DNA of 64,000 nucleotides. Origin: Paralvinella palmiformis. Taxonomy: Eukaryota > Annelida > Polychaeta > Terebellida > Alvinellidae. The translations under genes were made by a program, and so were the position numbers. Positions 1-12,354 of the stretch are shown piece by piece; positions within the stretch are counted from its first letter, which is position 1, and each line of letters starts with the position of its first letter. The stretch is taken from NCBI GenBank assembly GCA_025642065.1, contig JAODUP010000467.1, positions 305,001-369,000 on the forward strand. Reading direction: 5' to 3'. The notes under the pieces are model-generated. The model ran no database searches. It was given only the letters and a program-made list of their open reading frames with translations, and was not told the DNA's origin.

Positions 1-944
1 ACCCGATGTGACATTATCAGCCGTTAGCCACTCGCCACTCGGGTTTACTATATTTCTATTCACCTTTAGCCATTATGTGTCGAGCCATTTGTTGACACAA
101 TAAACATCTTGGCCGTTTGACGGCAGCACCTGTACGGAGCTAATCTTCCCATTAGTTAAGCTTGAGATCATCTCCGTAAATATTGTCATTCGTCACGAAG
201 AGAACAGCTTATTTAGACGCATTCATTGGTATGCGTTAACACAGAAAGGTCTCATTACGCAATGCCACCTGAAATATGATACACTGATACAGGGTAACAG
301 TTAATTTTTATGTTTGTCCTACCTTTGTTCCGTCGTCACTGCAGATGTGACTTAAAAGGAGTCTTGCAGCGAATTAATTCTTCTCAGAACAGCTGTTGTA
401 TATTAAACGCAAAACGCATCTTATGCCTTCGTATCGGAATATTTTGAAGAAATATTTAAGTTCTGTATTAATTCTGTCATCTCTTTTTTTTAAATAATTT
501 TTTGCATTAATCTCATTAAGTCGGTTCTCCAAGAACTTGAAATTTTAGGACTCACCCAGGACCTTTTGTATACTTCCCATGTATGTACATATTCAAACTG
601 ATGCCGTGTGCTTTCTTCTCTTGAGTGATTCTACTATTTCCAGTTGCATGTGAAAAAATATACTCCGGTCTTACTGGGATGGGTTTCAGCACTTTCAGAA
701 AGCCCAGCATCACTTTGTTCTATGAAATGGATGATGGTTGCAAATACAAGTCAGTTGAGACAGCAAATGTATTAACAGGCGCTAATATTCTGCAGCTTCT
801 AGTGGGGCGTTGGGCAGTTCAAGCACACCGACTATTGAGTAGGGTAATAATCCTCCCACACTCAACAACGCGCTAAGACAGACGCTAAAGTACAGTCTGT
901 ACCGAGACCAGCTTCTCATCGTGTAGCATAGCACCGCCACTACC

Positions 945-1065
945 ACCGTCACCACCACCATCATCAACATCATCACCACCACCACTACCACCACTACCAT
1001 CACCACTACCACCATCACCACTACCACCATCATCATCACCAGCAGCAACAATAATACCAGTAGTA
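945..1065 (+). repeat. (CAC/CAT)n trinucleotide microsatellite
   Basis: Imperfect CAC, CAT and ACC triplets run for about 120 bases. The long hydrophobic open frame on the opposite strand (Val/Met runs) is only its translation. Confidence 0.85.
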
Positions 1066-1454
1066 ATATAGATTTAACCAAGTGTTGTTGTTAGCCGGAG
1101 CTTTTTAAATGTATTGCACAATAAAATATAAACATGTGGTATTATAAATGTAAACAGAAGTATCGAAAGGTTGGCGGTTTTTTATAGTAAAAAAAAACCT
1201 TGAACAGGTGAGTTTTAAATAGATAACAGACTCATGATGACTTCTGCCATCATCTTCTGTTATCCGGCACCTGTTAGAATAAGCCATTTAGAGGAATGAA
1301 ATCTTCATTTATGACTAGAAAGTCTGGAAAGATTTGGCCAATTTCGAAATTTGGTACTCCAACTTTTACTCTGGTACTCGGTACTACTCAGCCATGTAGG
1401 CTCTTCTGTGGTGTAGTTGGTGGAATGCGCTAGTACAAGTCATCACATCACGGG

Positions 1455-1590
1455 ATGATGATGATGATGATGATTAATGTTCTACAGCCAATTTTGTGCA
1501 TATGGTAGGCTAAATGGGCGCAGCAACCACCAAAGGTAATGAAGCGAAGTCAAAGATGAAACAACCTTCAGATGTAGCAAATCACGGGAA
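1455..1590 (-). repeat. SINE-A fragment (minus)
   Basis: This is the reverse complement of the SINE-A 3' part. The (ATC)n tail reads as GATGATG at 1455, followed by the TTTTGTGCA, GTAGGCTAAATGGGC and GAAGCGAAGTCAAAGATGAAAC blocks seen in the complete copies. The tRNA-like head is missing or too diverged. Confidence 0.75.
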
Positions 1591-2210
1591 GCTATCAGCG
1601 TGGATGTCCTATATCCCAGGTAGGACCAGCACTCAGACATCGGGTCAGTTGCATTTGGCCAATTCCAAATCAAATTTATCAATTCCAAATTTATCAATTA
1701 CACTTCCATTTTTTTACCTACTAAAATCATTGATTAGAGCAGGTATTCGGAGTAGGTACTCCAAGTACCCACTCCAAATACCTACTCTGAGTAGTTTATA
1801 TTCCAGGTAGGATTGTCATGGAAGAAATATTTCTGAATTAAAATATTTAATTATTAATTAATTTGTGGAGTTAATTTTGGGGGGGAGCAATCTTCAATCC
1901 CAAGCGTATCAATTCCATTTTTAAAATTGCCCATCAATTCCAATTCCGGAATTGAATTTACCCACACTAAAGTCTGCCAGCACTAAAGCTAAACAAAATG
2001 ATCACATACCTAGTCCACATATTGTAATAAAGTCTTTTTGTGAACTGTTTTCACTTGTTCTATGATATATCATGGAACCAGGTTTTAGGACAGGTCAATG
2101 GAAGTCCTCATTTACAATGTGAGCCCTTTACTGAAAGAGGCACGTTATACCAAGATTGTTACATTATCTACTCATCTGTTATCCGAGTTATTACACTCAT
2201 TCTTTGACTA

Positions 2211-2300
2211 TGCTTCATTACCTTTGGCGGTCGCTCGGCCCAGTTAGCCTACCAAGTGCACAAAAGTGGCCCTAAAACACTAATCATCATTATTATTACA
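2211..2300 (+). repeat. SINE-A 3' fragment
   Basis: The copy contains TTCATTACCTTTGG, GTCGCTCGGCCCA and GTGCACAAAAGTGGCC in the family order, followed by the A-rich ATCATC tail. The 5' head is absent. Confidence 0.75.
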
Positions 2301-4310
2301 CTCATTCAGTACTTAAGAGCAAATCACAACAGGTGTATTATAGGCAGCTCTGAAACAACAGATTTCTCTCCGGTTTTGTGTTATTTGTAATTAACAGACC
2401 ATCCAGGTGCTTTGGCAAGGTGGGGAATCTTCCACTAAAAAAGGCAACTCCACCCTTTTCCATCCTCCATGGCACTAATTATAGCACGTCGCGTGGTATT
2501 GGGTTGAGGTTTTAGCAGTTTGATGCGAATTTTGCACATTATCAAGTTGGCCTGCAGCTGGTCAGGTACTGTCTTGTGTACTCTGTCCGTTGTGTAAAGC
2601 ACAGTGTTATTAGCACACGGCCAGCTTAGGTATAAATTCCGTTAGCACCATTAGATGTACTAGTGAGTGTGTTAATAGTCTACAAGATCAGAGTTTACAA
2701 TATAATATGTATATAGTCACTGCAGGCTAATATGGAGACACTAAGTGTGATGTATGAAATGAGAGCACTGCAGCTGTACTCGACACGAATATTATTAGAA
2801 ATACCCTGGTGTTGTATCAGACCTTTACTGTGTCCAGCTGGGTTTGTTTTCTTCTATCAACTAATTAACTTTGTCAAACCGAAGCAGTTGATTTTTAAGA
2901 TTATTCTGTAAGTATCCGCAATAATTTTAAAAAGTTCACTCTTCAATTTATTGTGCATGCAGTCTCTGGTAGTTTACGTAGATTTAATTGACATACCTGG
3001 ATTAATAATAATACTAATAAATAATAATGAATGTACAGGTATTAACAGGAGCCATTCAGATGAGGCATATGAGTAAATCCCAGTAGAAGCTAACTAAATT
3101 TATAAATGACTAAGAAATAAAAGTTTAGAAATATAGTAAAATTTTCAGGCGATGATAGTAAATGAGGTGAGGCTGCTACGATGGCTAGATGCATATGGTA
3201 TATCTTGAGTTAAGACCAGGCATGGAGTTCCATGATGTTTCACAATTGAGATTACTTACGCTAATTATTGCCATGAAGTTTTTGTTTACACTAAAAAGAT
3301 ATTATGATTGCGAAAATACTGGTTATGTCTCAGTGAAAAATTGAAACAAATCAATGTCCTGCATCGTTTTATGCAAGTAAATAGACAATCGGTAATCGTG
3401 TAATTTAATATGTGGAGTTTGAATTAAATTGGAATTTCTTTTTGCCACTGATGAAAAATTAGAATTGTGAGAACAAGTGATAGGGTAAACAAAGTACTCA
3501 CTCACTGACTGACTGACTCACTAAAAATAAATATGTTTTATTGGCTGCCCGTGAAGTTGGTTTGTTTAGTTTGAATCCAGGTCTGTTGCTCTAAGGACTT
3601 TTATATTAGAAGCATATTATTAGAAGACATAAAAAACTGGTAGCTGGTTGATGGATTTGAATTGAAGACTTGTGACGTTTTACTCCAGCACTTCACGTCC
3701 GTACTATTACTGCCACGAGGCCACACTGGGCATAACGCGAGAGCTTTTTGGTTCACAGAATTATAATTTTGTTTCACTCACTGTTTACACACTAAGAACC
3801 ATACAGTTCACTTTGAACTTTATTTGAGCATATCAATGGTGTGGAGTTTTATCGGCTTCAAACAAATTTGGCTTTATAATGTGTTTGCTGAATATCACTT
3901 TTTATCAGTCTTGAAATGTATATACTGTCCAGTGGCTTAAAGCTAGACTAGCTAGACAGTTCTTTCTGGATCAACATATACTATATTGTGGATCAGTAGT
4001 TGCTACTGTTCTCTGGATCCGTTCTTACGGTATATTAACTTAAAGCTAAGCTAGCTAGTGCTTTCTGAATCCACGTATACTGTATAGGGACCTCGAGGTA
4101 CTGAGTTAGCTAGTGGTTTCCGGTGTATCAATCTGACTAATAGATCGAACTATCCGGACTTCGATCGATTCGCTGTAATGTTTATTTCATCATCTCGCAG
4201 TAAAACTTAAAAATGCTAATGTTTCCGTTGTTGTTCATCTAATAAGATGAGTGCCCGAAACAGACACATCCCATCATGGGGCAGTAGCATAGAACATATA
4301 GAACTGCAGT

Positions 4311-4566
4311 ACCTAGGAAGTGGTCAATATCAGCCTGTTTTGAATCCGGTATCGAGGTATCAAGGGCACTGATATAGAATATTTAGAGTATCAATACCTA
4401 GGAAGTGGTCAATATCAGCCAGTTTTGAATCCGGTATCGAGGTATCAAGGGTACTGATATAGAATATTTAGAGTATCAATACCTAGGAAGTGGTCAATAT
4501 CAGCCTGTTTTGAATCCGGTATCGAGGTATCAAGGGTACTGATATCGAATATTTAGAGTATCAATA
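4311..4566 (+). repeat. 85-bp tandem repeat, three copies
   Basis: Three near-identical 85-bp units start at 4311, 4396 and 4481 with ACCTAGGAAGTGGTCAATAT and end with TTTAGAGTATCAAT. They differ by only a few substitutions (e.g. CCTG/CCAG, GGGC/GGGT), so the duplication is fairly recent. No gene function is evident. Confidence 0.95.
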
Positions 4567-5373
4567 CCAATGCCAAAGCGGCAGATGTAACAATCCAAAA
4601 CGGCGAGCTGAAAAATTAGGCCTAAACTTCACTTGAACCTACGCCTTGAAACGTTCTGAACTCAGTTTCAGGCCAATGCAGCAGTCACTGCCGATGCAGT
4701 TCTTCAGTTCACCTAATACGATAGGATTGTTAATCTCGACTATGTACGGTAATGTTTTCGTACACAAACTCAGAAATAAATGATATGCTGGTCATAATTA
4801 ATGCCTGTCGGTAGTTCCGCCTCACTGATTATGGTCATGACTGGTCTGGATTAGGGTGTTCTATTAATCATAATTATGTGCGGAATGTCATTATTCGTCG
4901 TAGGCCTATAGGTATTGTTTGTGCAAAATTGATGTCCGTTGTTTACCCGTAGAATGATATTCATCAATCCTGTAACGATTAGTGGCTTTACCATTTGTCG
5001 AAAGATTCCGTCGTAATCCCGGTATTACTTACTGTAATCAGCTAGTTTATAATATGGCTTAACGTTTGTTTCTTTCGAGTAAATGCACACACTGCCACCT
5101 GCTGAGCGAGGTATTTGTCTGATCTTTTAATTATTTTCGCAGTGATTTATGATTTAGGGTCGATTGGAGTTCTTATTTTGTATTTATGGCTATAATGAGT
5201 ATTCTTTTCATAATATATTTACTTCAGACTCGGATAAAACACTTTAAGACATGGAACTTCCATTTAACAACAACAGCAACAGCAGCAACTTGAGACAGTA
5301 TAAATGGTATTAAATATTTGAGACAACTGACTTCAGCACAATAAGAATATAATCTATTCCCATCTTGTATACA

Positions 5374-5562
5374 GGGGGCGCCTCCGTGATCTAGTTGGTA
5401 GTGTGTTTGACTGCAGATCACTACCACCTGAGTTCGAATCTCAACATGGGCTTATCTGAAGGATGTTTCATCTTTGACTTCATTTCATTACCTTCGGAGG
5501 TCGCTCGGCCCATTTAGCCTACCATGTCCACAGACGTGACCGTAAAACATCAGCCATCATCA
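5374..5562 (+). repeat. SINE-A, nearly complete
   Basis: A tRNA-like head (GGCGCCTCCGTGATCTAGTT, then GAGTTCGAATCTC as B box) is followed by the family body (GTTTCATCTTTGACTTC, GCTCGGCCCATTTAGCC) and the CCATCATCA tail. The A box is TGATCTAGTTGG. Confidence 0.9.
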
Positions 5563-6485
5563 TGTGCAACATAATATCGAAACAATGATGATATTTTGGA
5601 GGTGATGCAGTATTTAGAGACTCAAATAGAAAAACCGGCAAAAGCTCCTTGTTGTTGATCTTTTCTTTGTAATTGGACTTTTCCCTCAAGTCGGACTTTT
5701 TTTAGAATGTACTTCTATTTCTGTTGCGATGGCCTTTAAAAAGAAGCAATCGTATAATTCTACACGTCATTTTAACTGCGTTATTCGCCATGTCATCCTG
5801 GCCTACCACTTTCTTTGTCATTTTACTAAAACATCTTTCCAGTTAACTATTTTATTTACAGATAATTTAAAGTATAAAACGTAGCTTATGAACGTATTTC
5901 ACAAACATGTTTGTATTCTTTCACCTGGTCCAGGTGCGTATTTATTACAATTAAATATTCACATAGTCTACGTTTGTTGCATCAGAAAAGATTGGATGTT
6001 TGAGCACACCGGACCATAGTAGATGACGGCTACCTCGTAATTAGCCCCTGGAACAATTGTTCACCCTAAACGGCTACCGATTAGGTAGTTTCCGACATAC
6101 CATCTCGGTATAGGGGTGACCTCAATGACATTTGCGGCCTGGCAACTGAAGTTGTTGAGTAATAATTTTATTTTGATTGGCAGAATATCAGAAATGTCAT
6201 TTGGAGTAGATAACTCTCAATCAAAGAAGGCGTCTAACAAAAGAACAAGACAGTGACAACGCACATTGTCTTTGTTTTCTCGTATAGCAAACGATATAGA
6301 CGGTTCAGCAAGATGTTTGGTGCAAGTTCACAAAGGTCACCGATTCTCCTGCATAAAATGGCCATTCATCTAGAGACCTTTGTTGTATATTTGTGTAATT
6401 GGTTATGTTTATGCGTGATCTTTATGTATTATTTATCATCAGTTTGAGTGTTGTTTATCATATTAAATAAGTCTTCATCTGTTTC

Positions 6486-7477
6486 ATGTTGTTCGTAAGA
6501 ATGGAATATCACTTTCCATTACAGCTTTATGAGATTGTCGACGAGGTAGCTCCCAGGCATTGTCCAGCCATAGAACCAGTCAGTATGCAGTCCTGGCCGA
6601 GGGAGTACTATGTTGATCCAGAAGAGCCGTCCCTGTTGAGCAGCATCCCACGAGGATGTCCACATTGCTCTCAGTTGGAAATGCCAGGCGACGGTAGCGT
6701 ACTGAAATCTCATGACGTTGATGGGTATCTTCGTGTTAAGCCATGTCTGGATACCATCCGTGTTAAGCAGTGTCTGGATGTAGGATGCGATTGTGCTGAT
6801 TGCAGCAACAGACAGTACGATAGGTATAATCATATTGATGGGAGGTGGATCCAGGACATTCCTTGCCTTAATTGTGAGACGGGCTGTGACATAAATCCAG
6901 ATAAATACAAGAGACAGCATGGGATAAAACATCGAGCTGGCTCAGAATCCTATAGTCTGGATGGCAATCCGATTGACTATGAGGGTAAAAAATATCATCA
7001 TCATCGACATCATCATCATCATCATCAACTTCATAAACACGGAAAACACAAAAAACAGCCAAAAAAGAGCAAATCGTATAGTTCACTGCCAACTTGTATC
7101 AGAGATGCAGAGTTTCAGCCAGGGGTCAAGAAAGGGTCAAAGTATCACCAATCCACTCCTCACTCAAACACGCCAGCAGAAGCGAACCTCAGAAGGGCTA
7201 GGTATCTATCTCAGAGTGACTGTGACCTTTTTGATGACCTTGATCTGACCCCGGAAGAGCTGGACATAGATACTCTACTCCAAGAAAAGCTCGACCTTGA
7301 TGTGACGCTGACCGGTGGTTACAATGGAAAGAGCACGCTGCCCGGCTACGGTTGTCATCGTTACCCAGCCCCAGGTTTCGACACCAGCAGCCAGCTGGAT
7401 TACGGAGAAGACGAAGGAGAGCTGATGGTGGATAGGGGAATCTCTGAAGCTGAAATTGATAGGTATTTTACCAAGAG
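6486..7477 (+). CDS. Exon 1 (5' variant): Cys- and His-rich unknown protein
   Basis: This is the longest non-repetitive open frame in the window (331 codons to the donor). An in-frame TAA lies just upstream at 6468 and the first ATG is at 6486; a second, at 6501, may be used instead. It ends AAG AG|GTAAGC, phase 2. In the protein a Cys-rich region (residues 58-134, with CPHC, CDCADC and CLNCETGC) is followed by a His tract (about 171-185), then a basic KHKKQPKKSK stretch, and an acidic segment near 245-275. A short RVKxCLD duplication sits at about 83-98. The cysteines could bind metal or be lipidated, but no known domain is recognisable. The protein is probably cytoplasmic or nuclear, since no signal peptide or membrane segment is seen. 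The family is unknown. That this is the first coding exon is inferred. Confidence 0.75.
6996..7042 (+). repeat. In-frame (CAT)n tract coding poly-His
   Basis: ATC/CAT triplets inside the coding exon give a His-rich run interrupted by one Arg. It is the same triplet that forms SINE-A tails elsewhere in the window, but here it is flanked by normal coding sequence on both sides. Confidence 0.85.
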
Positions 7478-7867
7478 GTAAGCCAGGGTGTAGCACTGCC
7501 AACTGGCTCCAGAATCTTGAGCTGACTCATATCGTGTAACTAATATCGTTTGTTTATGGTGTAAAATGTGTACGCAAACTCTGGTGTGTGGTACCTTCTA
7601 TCTATATCCTATCAGATCAATAAAAGGTATGGCTTAAAATTATTCTAGACGCAAGATACACTCATTCCATTGTGGTATTATATGTCTTTATTACATTTCG
7701 TGTATACTGTTGTAATTCAATCTTGTATAATACACCCTTAAAAGCTGCACTTTGTACAGACTTCAAAACCTGCTCCAGTGTGTGTGTGGGGGGGGGGGGG
7801 ATTATTTGGGGCTTTGACCCATATAACTAAAGGTTTAGAATAACTTAAATTTATTGAGTAAACCTCA

Positions 7868-7984
7868 CAGTTCCAATCAGCATCATACTCATCACCGTTT
7901 AAGACCTTTTGGTCAGAATTGTTTGAAACACACGGACAAACAAAAAAACACACACACATATTCGCATTTATTTATATAGATAGC
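7868..7984 (+). repeat. Dispersed repeat F, copy 1
   Basis: About 100 bases match 22310-22425. Both have CCGTTTAAGAC, GTCAGAAT, a CA-rich block with GACAAACAAA, and end with TTTATTTATATAGATA. The class is unknown; it could be a SINE or the edge of a larger element. Confidence 0.75.
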
Positions 7985-8275
7985 ACATCTGATTAGAAGC
8001 TTTCAACTCCCCATCATTGAATCTAGAGTTGTTCGTGATCATGTTGTCACAAATATTTGATTTAACAACTTATTAATCTATCAATGAGAGGATGGCTGAA
8101 TATTATCATAAACTCTTGTCCATCAGAAGGTCATTGGAAAGTCTCGGGTCATCTAATCTTATATTACTACACTGAAGTCCCCCTCTTAAACATAAAATCA
8201 ATTCTTAAGGCTAACGCCATCAAGGGTATTTCTTGGAGAAATGTTGGGTGTTTAAATTACCTGGTGTCAGAGTTT

Positions 8276-8324
<49 letters not shown>

Positions 8325-8485
8325 ATGTGTGTGTATCTCTCTGTGTGTCTGACTCTGTGTGTGTGTGGGTGTGTCTCTCTGCTCTCTCTCTGTCTCTCTC
8401 TCTCTTTCTCTCTCTCTCTGTGTGTGTGTGTCTCTCTCTTTCTCTGTGTGTGTGTGTGTCTCTCTCTCTCTCTCTCACTGTATGT

Positions 8486-8534
<49 letters not shown>

Positions 8535-8541
8535 TGTGTGT
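8276..8541 (+). repeat. (CT)n/(GT)n compound microsatellite
   Basis: Alternating CT and GT blocks run for about 265 bases with no interruption by unique sequence. Confidence 0.97.
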
Positions 8542-8651
8542 GGTATTTACAGAACTTGTGGTGTATAGTATGTACATATCACGTGGTATGTAGAGTAAGA
8601 CTATATCACATTGATATTAATGTTGTCCTCATGGATTATTTCTGATTGCAG

Positions 8652-8735
8652 GAGAATGATGCAGGCAGAAGAACTATCTCATAACTCATCATTTTCAGCA
8701 TATGACATAGATCTGAGAGATGATTTGACTCGAAG
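8652..8735 (+). CDS. Exon 2 of the unknown gene
   Basis: 84 nt, phase 2 to phase 2. The acceptor is TCTGATTGCAG and the donor is CGAAG|GTACGC. Joined to exon 1 it continues the frame without a stop and reads RRMMQAEELSHNSSFSAY and then DIDLRDDLTR. The segment is polar and charged with no recognisable domain. Being a multiple of three with symmetric phase, it could be skipped without frame loss. Confidence 0.7.
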
Positions 8736-9302
8736 GTACGCGCTAACATATCCCCTCCCCAACTCCAATAATAGCTAGCTGAGGGAAATCATTGTCGATG
8801 TTACTTGAAGTTGAAATGATTCTTAATCGAGGACAGTCTTCATAGGCATGTTCTGATCTTTGTAATGATTGCTTATTGGAAAGGGGGGGGGGGGGGCTGT
8901 GCCAATGGTCATGGTGGTAGGTTTGATGTAGTTGACTGTCTGTGATTACTGATGAGTCTTTTATAACCAATTACATATTTCTCATATTATACAGATCATG
9001 GATTATCAGATTTCCCATCATTTTACCCAAAACAATTATACACATTGCAATCGAGTCAAAGTCGGAATTCGTCCAGTTTGGGGGAATAACCCTAAAAGTC
9101 CCTGTGCAATCATGGTAATACTGCATTAAATCGACTGGTGTCTGTCATGAATTAATTGTGACGGAGTCTGGAAGTATTCCATGAAATAACGTAGAAAAGT
9201 GAAGTTTCTTATCATTTTCTGTGGGTGTCATTTTAGAAAATGAATGATTAAACCCTGGTGTTATTTATCCTGAAATAAATCAATATTTCTCTCAAAACCA
9301 TG

Positions 9303-9334
<32 letters not shown>

Positions 9335-10217
9335 TAGATAATTGTTTGTTAAATTTGGAAAGGGAATATTAGTGTATTGTATCCACATCAGACACTTTAT
9401 TGCACACGATTGTATTAAAATAACTAGAAGGAACAGTGAACACTAAAAACATTGTTAATAACTTCAAAAAACCCAAAACAAATAGAAACATTTAGCACAC
9501 CTGCTGATGGGGTCATAAAATGGTGACAAATAATGTGTCATTGTTTTAATAAGTAGAAATCCATTTGTCATCAACATCATCATCCCATCCTCAATAGCTA
9601 CATTATGCTGTAGCTGTAGAATGCTGAATATGGGTTATGTTTGAGGGACAAAGTTTGAGGCGTGGTGACTTGGACAGAATAGTTCTCCAATTCTTATCCT
9701 GTTTGTTCGCCTTTTTTTCGGCCGAAAGGTACACCCTTTCTTCTAGGAACAAAATTAGCGAAGGAGGAGAAAAACACCTTTCTTTCAAGGAAAACCGGAA
9801 GTGTGAAGGGGGAGTGAACTGGAATAAAATGAGCACTGCGCTTTGCCTGTATGCGTTATGACACCCTGTTCCATTCAGCCGCTTTGTGTCGTTCAAGGTC
9901 ACCGTTTACACTCCATGATACCGGTAGTTATATATTTTGTGGCAGGTTTCAATTGTTATAAATCTCACATACGGCAACATCCCTTACTTCAACGATGATG
10001 AAGAGAGAGAGGGTGCGTGTGCGTGCGTGCGTGTGTGTGCGTGCAGTTGTGCCAAAACATATTACAAGGTCTAGCAAAGTAACAGATCATCAATAAATTA
10101 TAGATCGTAAAATAGAGTACAAGTGATAAGTATTGATTGATATTGATGTGTAGTAGCTTTACTCTTTACTCCATCCATTTACTTGATGATTTAGCATAAT
10201 CCTACTTCTTCGTGTTA

Positions 10218-10417
10218 GGTCGGCGCCTCCGTGGCCTAGCGGTAGCGTGTTGGACCACAGATCACTACCACCCGTGTTCGAATCTCGGCGTGGGCATATC
10301 TGAAGGTTGTTTCATATTTGACTTCGCTTCGTTACCCTTGGAGGTCGCTCGGCCCATTTAGCCTACTATGTGGCCGTAAAGCGTCACTCATCATCATCAT
10401 CATCTTCATCATCTTCT
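10218..10417 (+). repeat. SINE-A, nearly complete
   Basis: The head is GGCGCCTCCGTGGCCTAGCG, the B box GTGTTCGAATCTCGG, and then the standard body. The CACAAAAG block is deleted (TACTATGTGGCCGTAAAG), and the tail is (ATC)n running to about 10417. Confidence 0.92.
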
Positions 10418-10800
10418 TCCTGTTAAGTTAATAGACATGTTTAGGAGATAGTAGAATCCTCTTCAGATCTACATCTGTTTTAATGTCCAGCGCGCCTGAA
10501 ACACTTGCTGTCATATGAGCGAAAAGAAATTTGGATTTTATCTCCAATGGTACCAACCCACCAATTTTAAAGCCAATCATTGGTGGAGATTGATCTAAAT
10601 ACACATTTATCATGAGGTGTGGGGGTGGTTATTAAAAAAATATAATTTGGAAATACCATTGACTTTTTACAACAAGCTGCCCTAATTATCACTAAATACA
10701 CCACATGAAGACCACTGAGACACCTAAAAGATGACCTAGTTGATGGCTGGTATCTCTAGAACAAGATGTCTTACTACTGCCAATGAATATATATATATAT

Positions 10801-11044
10801 CTGCCCTAAATATATATATATATATTTATATATATATATATATATATTCACACACTCACTAATGGTCAGCATATATAGGTTTTGCTATTTAAGTCGAACA
10901 TGGAAGCCCTTAATAGCGAAATATTTTTCTAAGTATGTTGACAATATTTGGATTAATCAGAGTCTAAATAAAGCAGACACAACCATTTAGAAAACTAGCA
11001 ACTCCATTAGTAAATGGAAATATACTTATATTATGGTCTGCTTC

Positions 11045-11079
<35 letters not shown>

Positions 11080-11086
11080 GGGCAGA
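10801..11086. mobile_element. MITE-like element inside (TA)n
   Basis: CTGCCCTAAATATATATATA at 10801 is repeated in inverse orientation as TATATATATTTAGGGCAG ending at 11086. The roughly 200 bases between are unique and non-coding. Both ends are flanked by TA runs, which would fit a TA target duplication. This is a non-autonomous DNA element by structure; the superfamily is unknown. Confidence 0.7.
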
Positions 11087-12200
11087 TATATATATATATA
11101 CATTGTATTCGCTTAATTATATACATGTATGGGGTTGCCATAATACAGCAGAATGGCTCCAGGGACCATCTCCAATAAATGACCGAATAGGTGACCACTA
11201 AGTTTTCGGAAGGCTCCCATTAAAATTTCCCAAAGCCGACCTGCAAGTGGCCTGTTTACCTAAGTTTAACCCGATCTTTAGTGCTAAGAATGGTGTGTAA
11301 TGTTGAATTAAACCACTTCTGCCATAACTATACTTCATGATATGTTCATTTCACCATTTTTTTCATTTCATTATTAAAACTATTATCTCCCATTATCTGT
11401 TCTCTGCTTCCGTTTACTGTTCTTTCCCAAATCTTGTTGTAATTCTTGGCATCAAAGTTTTTAAGTACAGGTAAAGCTTTAGTTGGAAATGTGCTCAAAG
11501 ATGAATTACTAGCAACAGCACATCATAATCTTAGTTACCCTGTAGTATTTATATAACTTGCTTGTTTCATTTTCTCCACAAGTCATTATTACATTGTATA
11601 TTATTTTGTCTGTGCACCACTGATTATATATGATATGTAATTATGAGTTCGTTGTGAAATCTTTAAACATAAATACAATAAAAAAATACGTTTTTGAAGC
11701 CCATATAATTAAAAAACAAATGTTACATTCCTCTATAATTATAAGGTGAACAAAGTTATTGTGTATTAAACCATTTTGTTCATACATTTTATCAGGGTTG
11801 AGTATTTTACTGTAAAAAAACTATTTTTTACATTGCATTGTGAAAAAGTATTAATAACTGTAAAAAACTAAAATACTGTAACAAACCATAAAATACTGTA
11901 AAAAACGAGAAAACCTCATTCATTATAACTATAAGCCAATTCTACTAGTCTTAATGGATGTCATTCAACACATTTATGTGATTGGGTCTTTATTTTTACA
12001 AGTCAGTTTAAATGTTTTTTTAAAAACCTGTTTTTATATGATGTTAATAACCGTTAATTAACGATGTTAGTAACGTCTGTGTAAAAAACCTCACAACCCT
12101 GCATTATATTATTATATTGCATGTATCATGTGGGTAACTATAATCATGAAGATGATGATGATGATGTATTTCTACTAAACGATGTGTTTTCTTGCTACAG

Positions 12201-12260
12201 ACGAGAGCTCTCTTCTCTACCTCATGGCAGCAGATCATTGGAAAATGGCCTTGACACGAT
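12201..12260 (+). CDS. Exon 3 of the unknown gene
   Basis: 60 nt, phase 2 to phase 2. The acceptor is TTTTCTTGCTACAG and the donor ACGAT|GTAGGT. It adds RRELSSLPHGSRSLENGLD, a Ser- and Arg-containing stretch that may be phosphorylated (inference). A second donor a few bases on (GTAG|GTGATA) would change the phase and break the join to exon 4, so the first is preferred. Confidence 0.65.
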
Positions 12261-12354
12261 GTAGGTGATAGCTTGTTTATATAAATGATGTTCCTTTTGT
12301 TTTGTTTTTTAAAGTAACAATTTTTCTACACGGAAACCTATTTTCTCATTTTAG
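12261..12354 (+). other. Intron 3, 94 bp
   Basis: A short intron from GTAGGT to TTCTCATTTTAG with a T-rich stretch before the acceptor. There is nothing else inside. Confidence 0.65.

Larger units (their letters stand above)
1..6485. other. Upstream non-coding, repeat-bearing stretch
   Basis: I find no exon that I can support here. The stretch is AT-rich and holds a (CAC/CAT)n microsatellite near 945-1050, two SINE-A fragments (about 1455-1577 minus, 2211-2300 plus), one nearly complete SINE-A (5374-5562) and an 85-bp tandem triplication (4311-4566). There are also diverged duplicated blocks around 3920-4110 that share a 'TAAAGCTA..CTAGCTAG' core. The promoter of the first exon cluster presumably lies in the last few hundred bases, but I see no clear TATA box or CpG island there. 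Confidence 0.6.
7478..8651 (+). other. Intron 1 of the unknown gene
   Basis: It runs from GTAAGC to TTGCAG and is about 1.2 kb long. It contains a repeat shared with 22310-22425 (at 7868-7984) and a long CT/GT microsatellite (8276-8541). The 100-170-codon open frames over 8084-8645 are translations of that microsatellite. Confidence 0.7.
8736..12200 (+). other. Intron 2 of the unknown gene
   Basis: This 3.5-kb intron holds (TA)n at 9303-9333, a SINE-A (10218-10417), and a 286-bp inverted-repeat element (10801-11086). No exon is visible inside. The open frames around 9603-9902 lie on both strands, have no splice support and resemble no family I know. Confidence 0.65.

Noticed and set aside
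643..775. Possible terminal exon after TACTATTTCCAG (VKKYTPVLLGWVSALSES frame)
   Set aside because: The acceptor looks fair and the frame is open for about 40 codons, but there is no partner exon, no polyadenylation context and a second frame is equally open.
8084..8645. Long open frames (up to 169 codons) on both strands
   Set aside because: They are translations of (CT)n/(GT)n and have no coding flanks.
12261..12267. Alternative exon 3 donor GTAG|GTGATA
   Set aside because: It would leave in phase 1 and break the join to exon 4.
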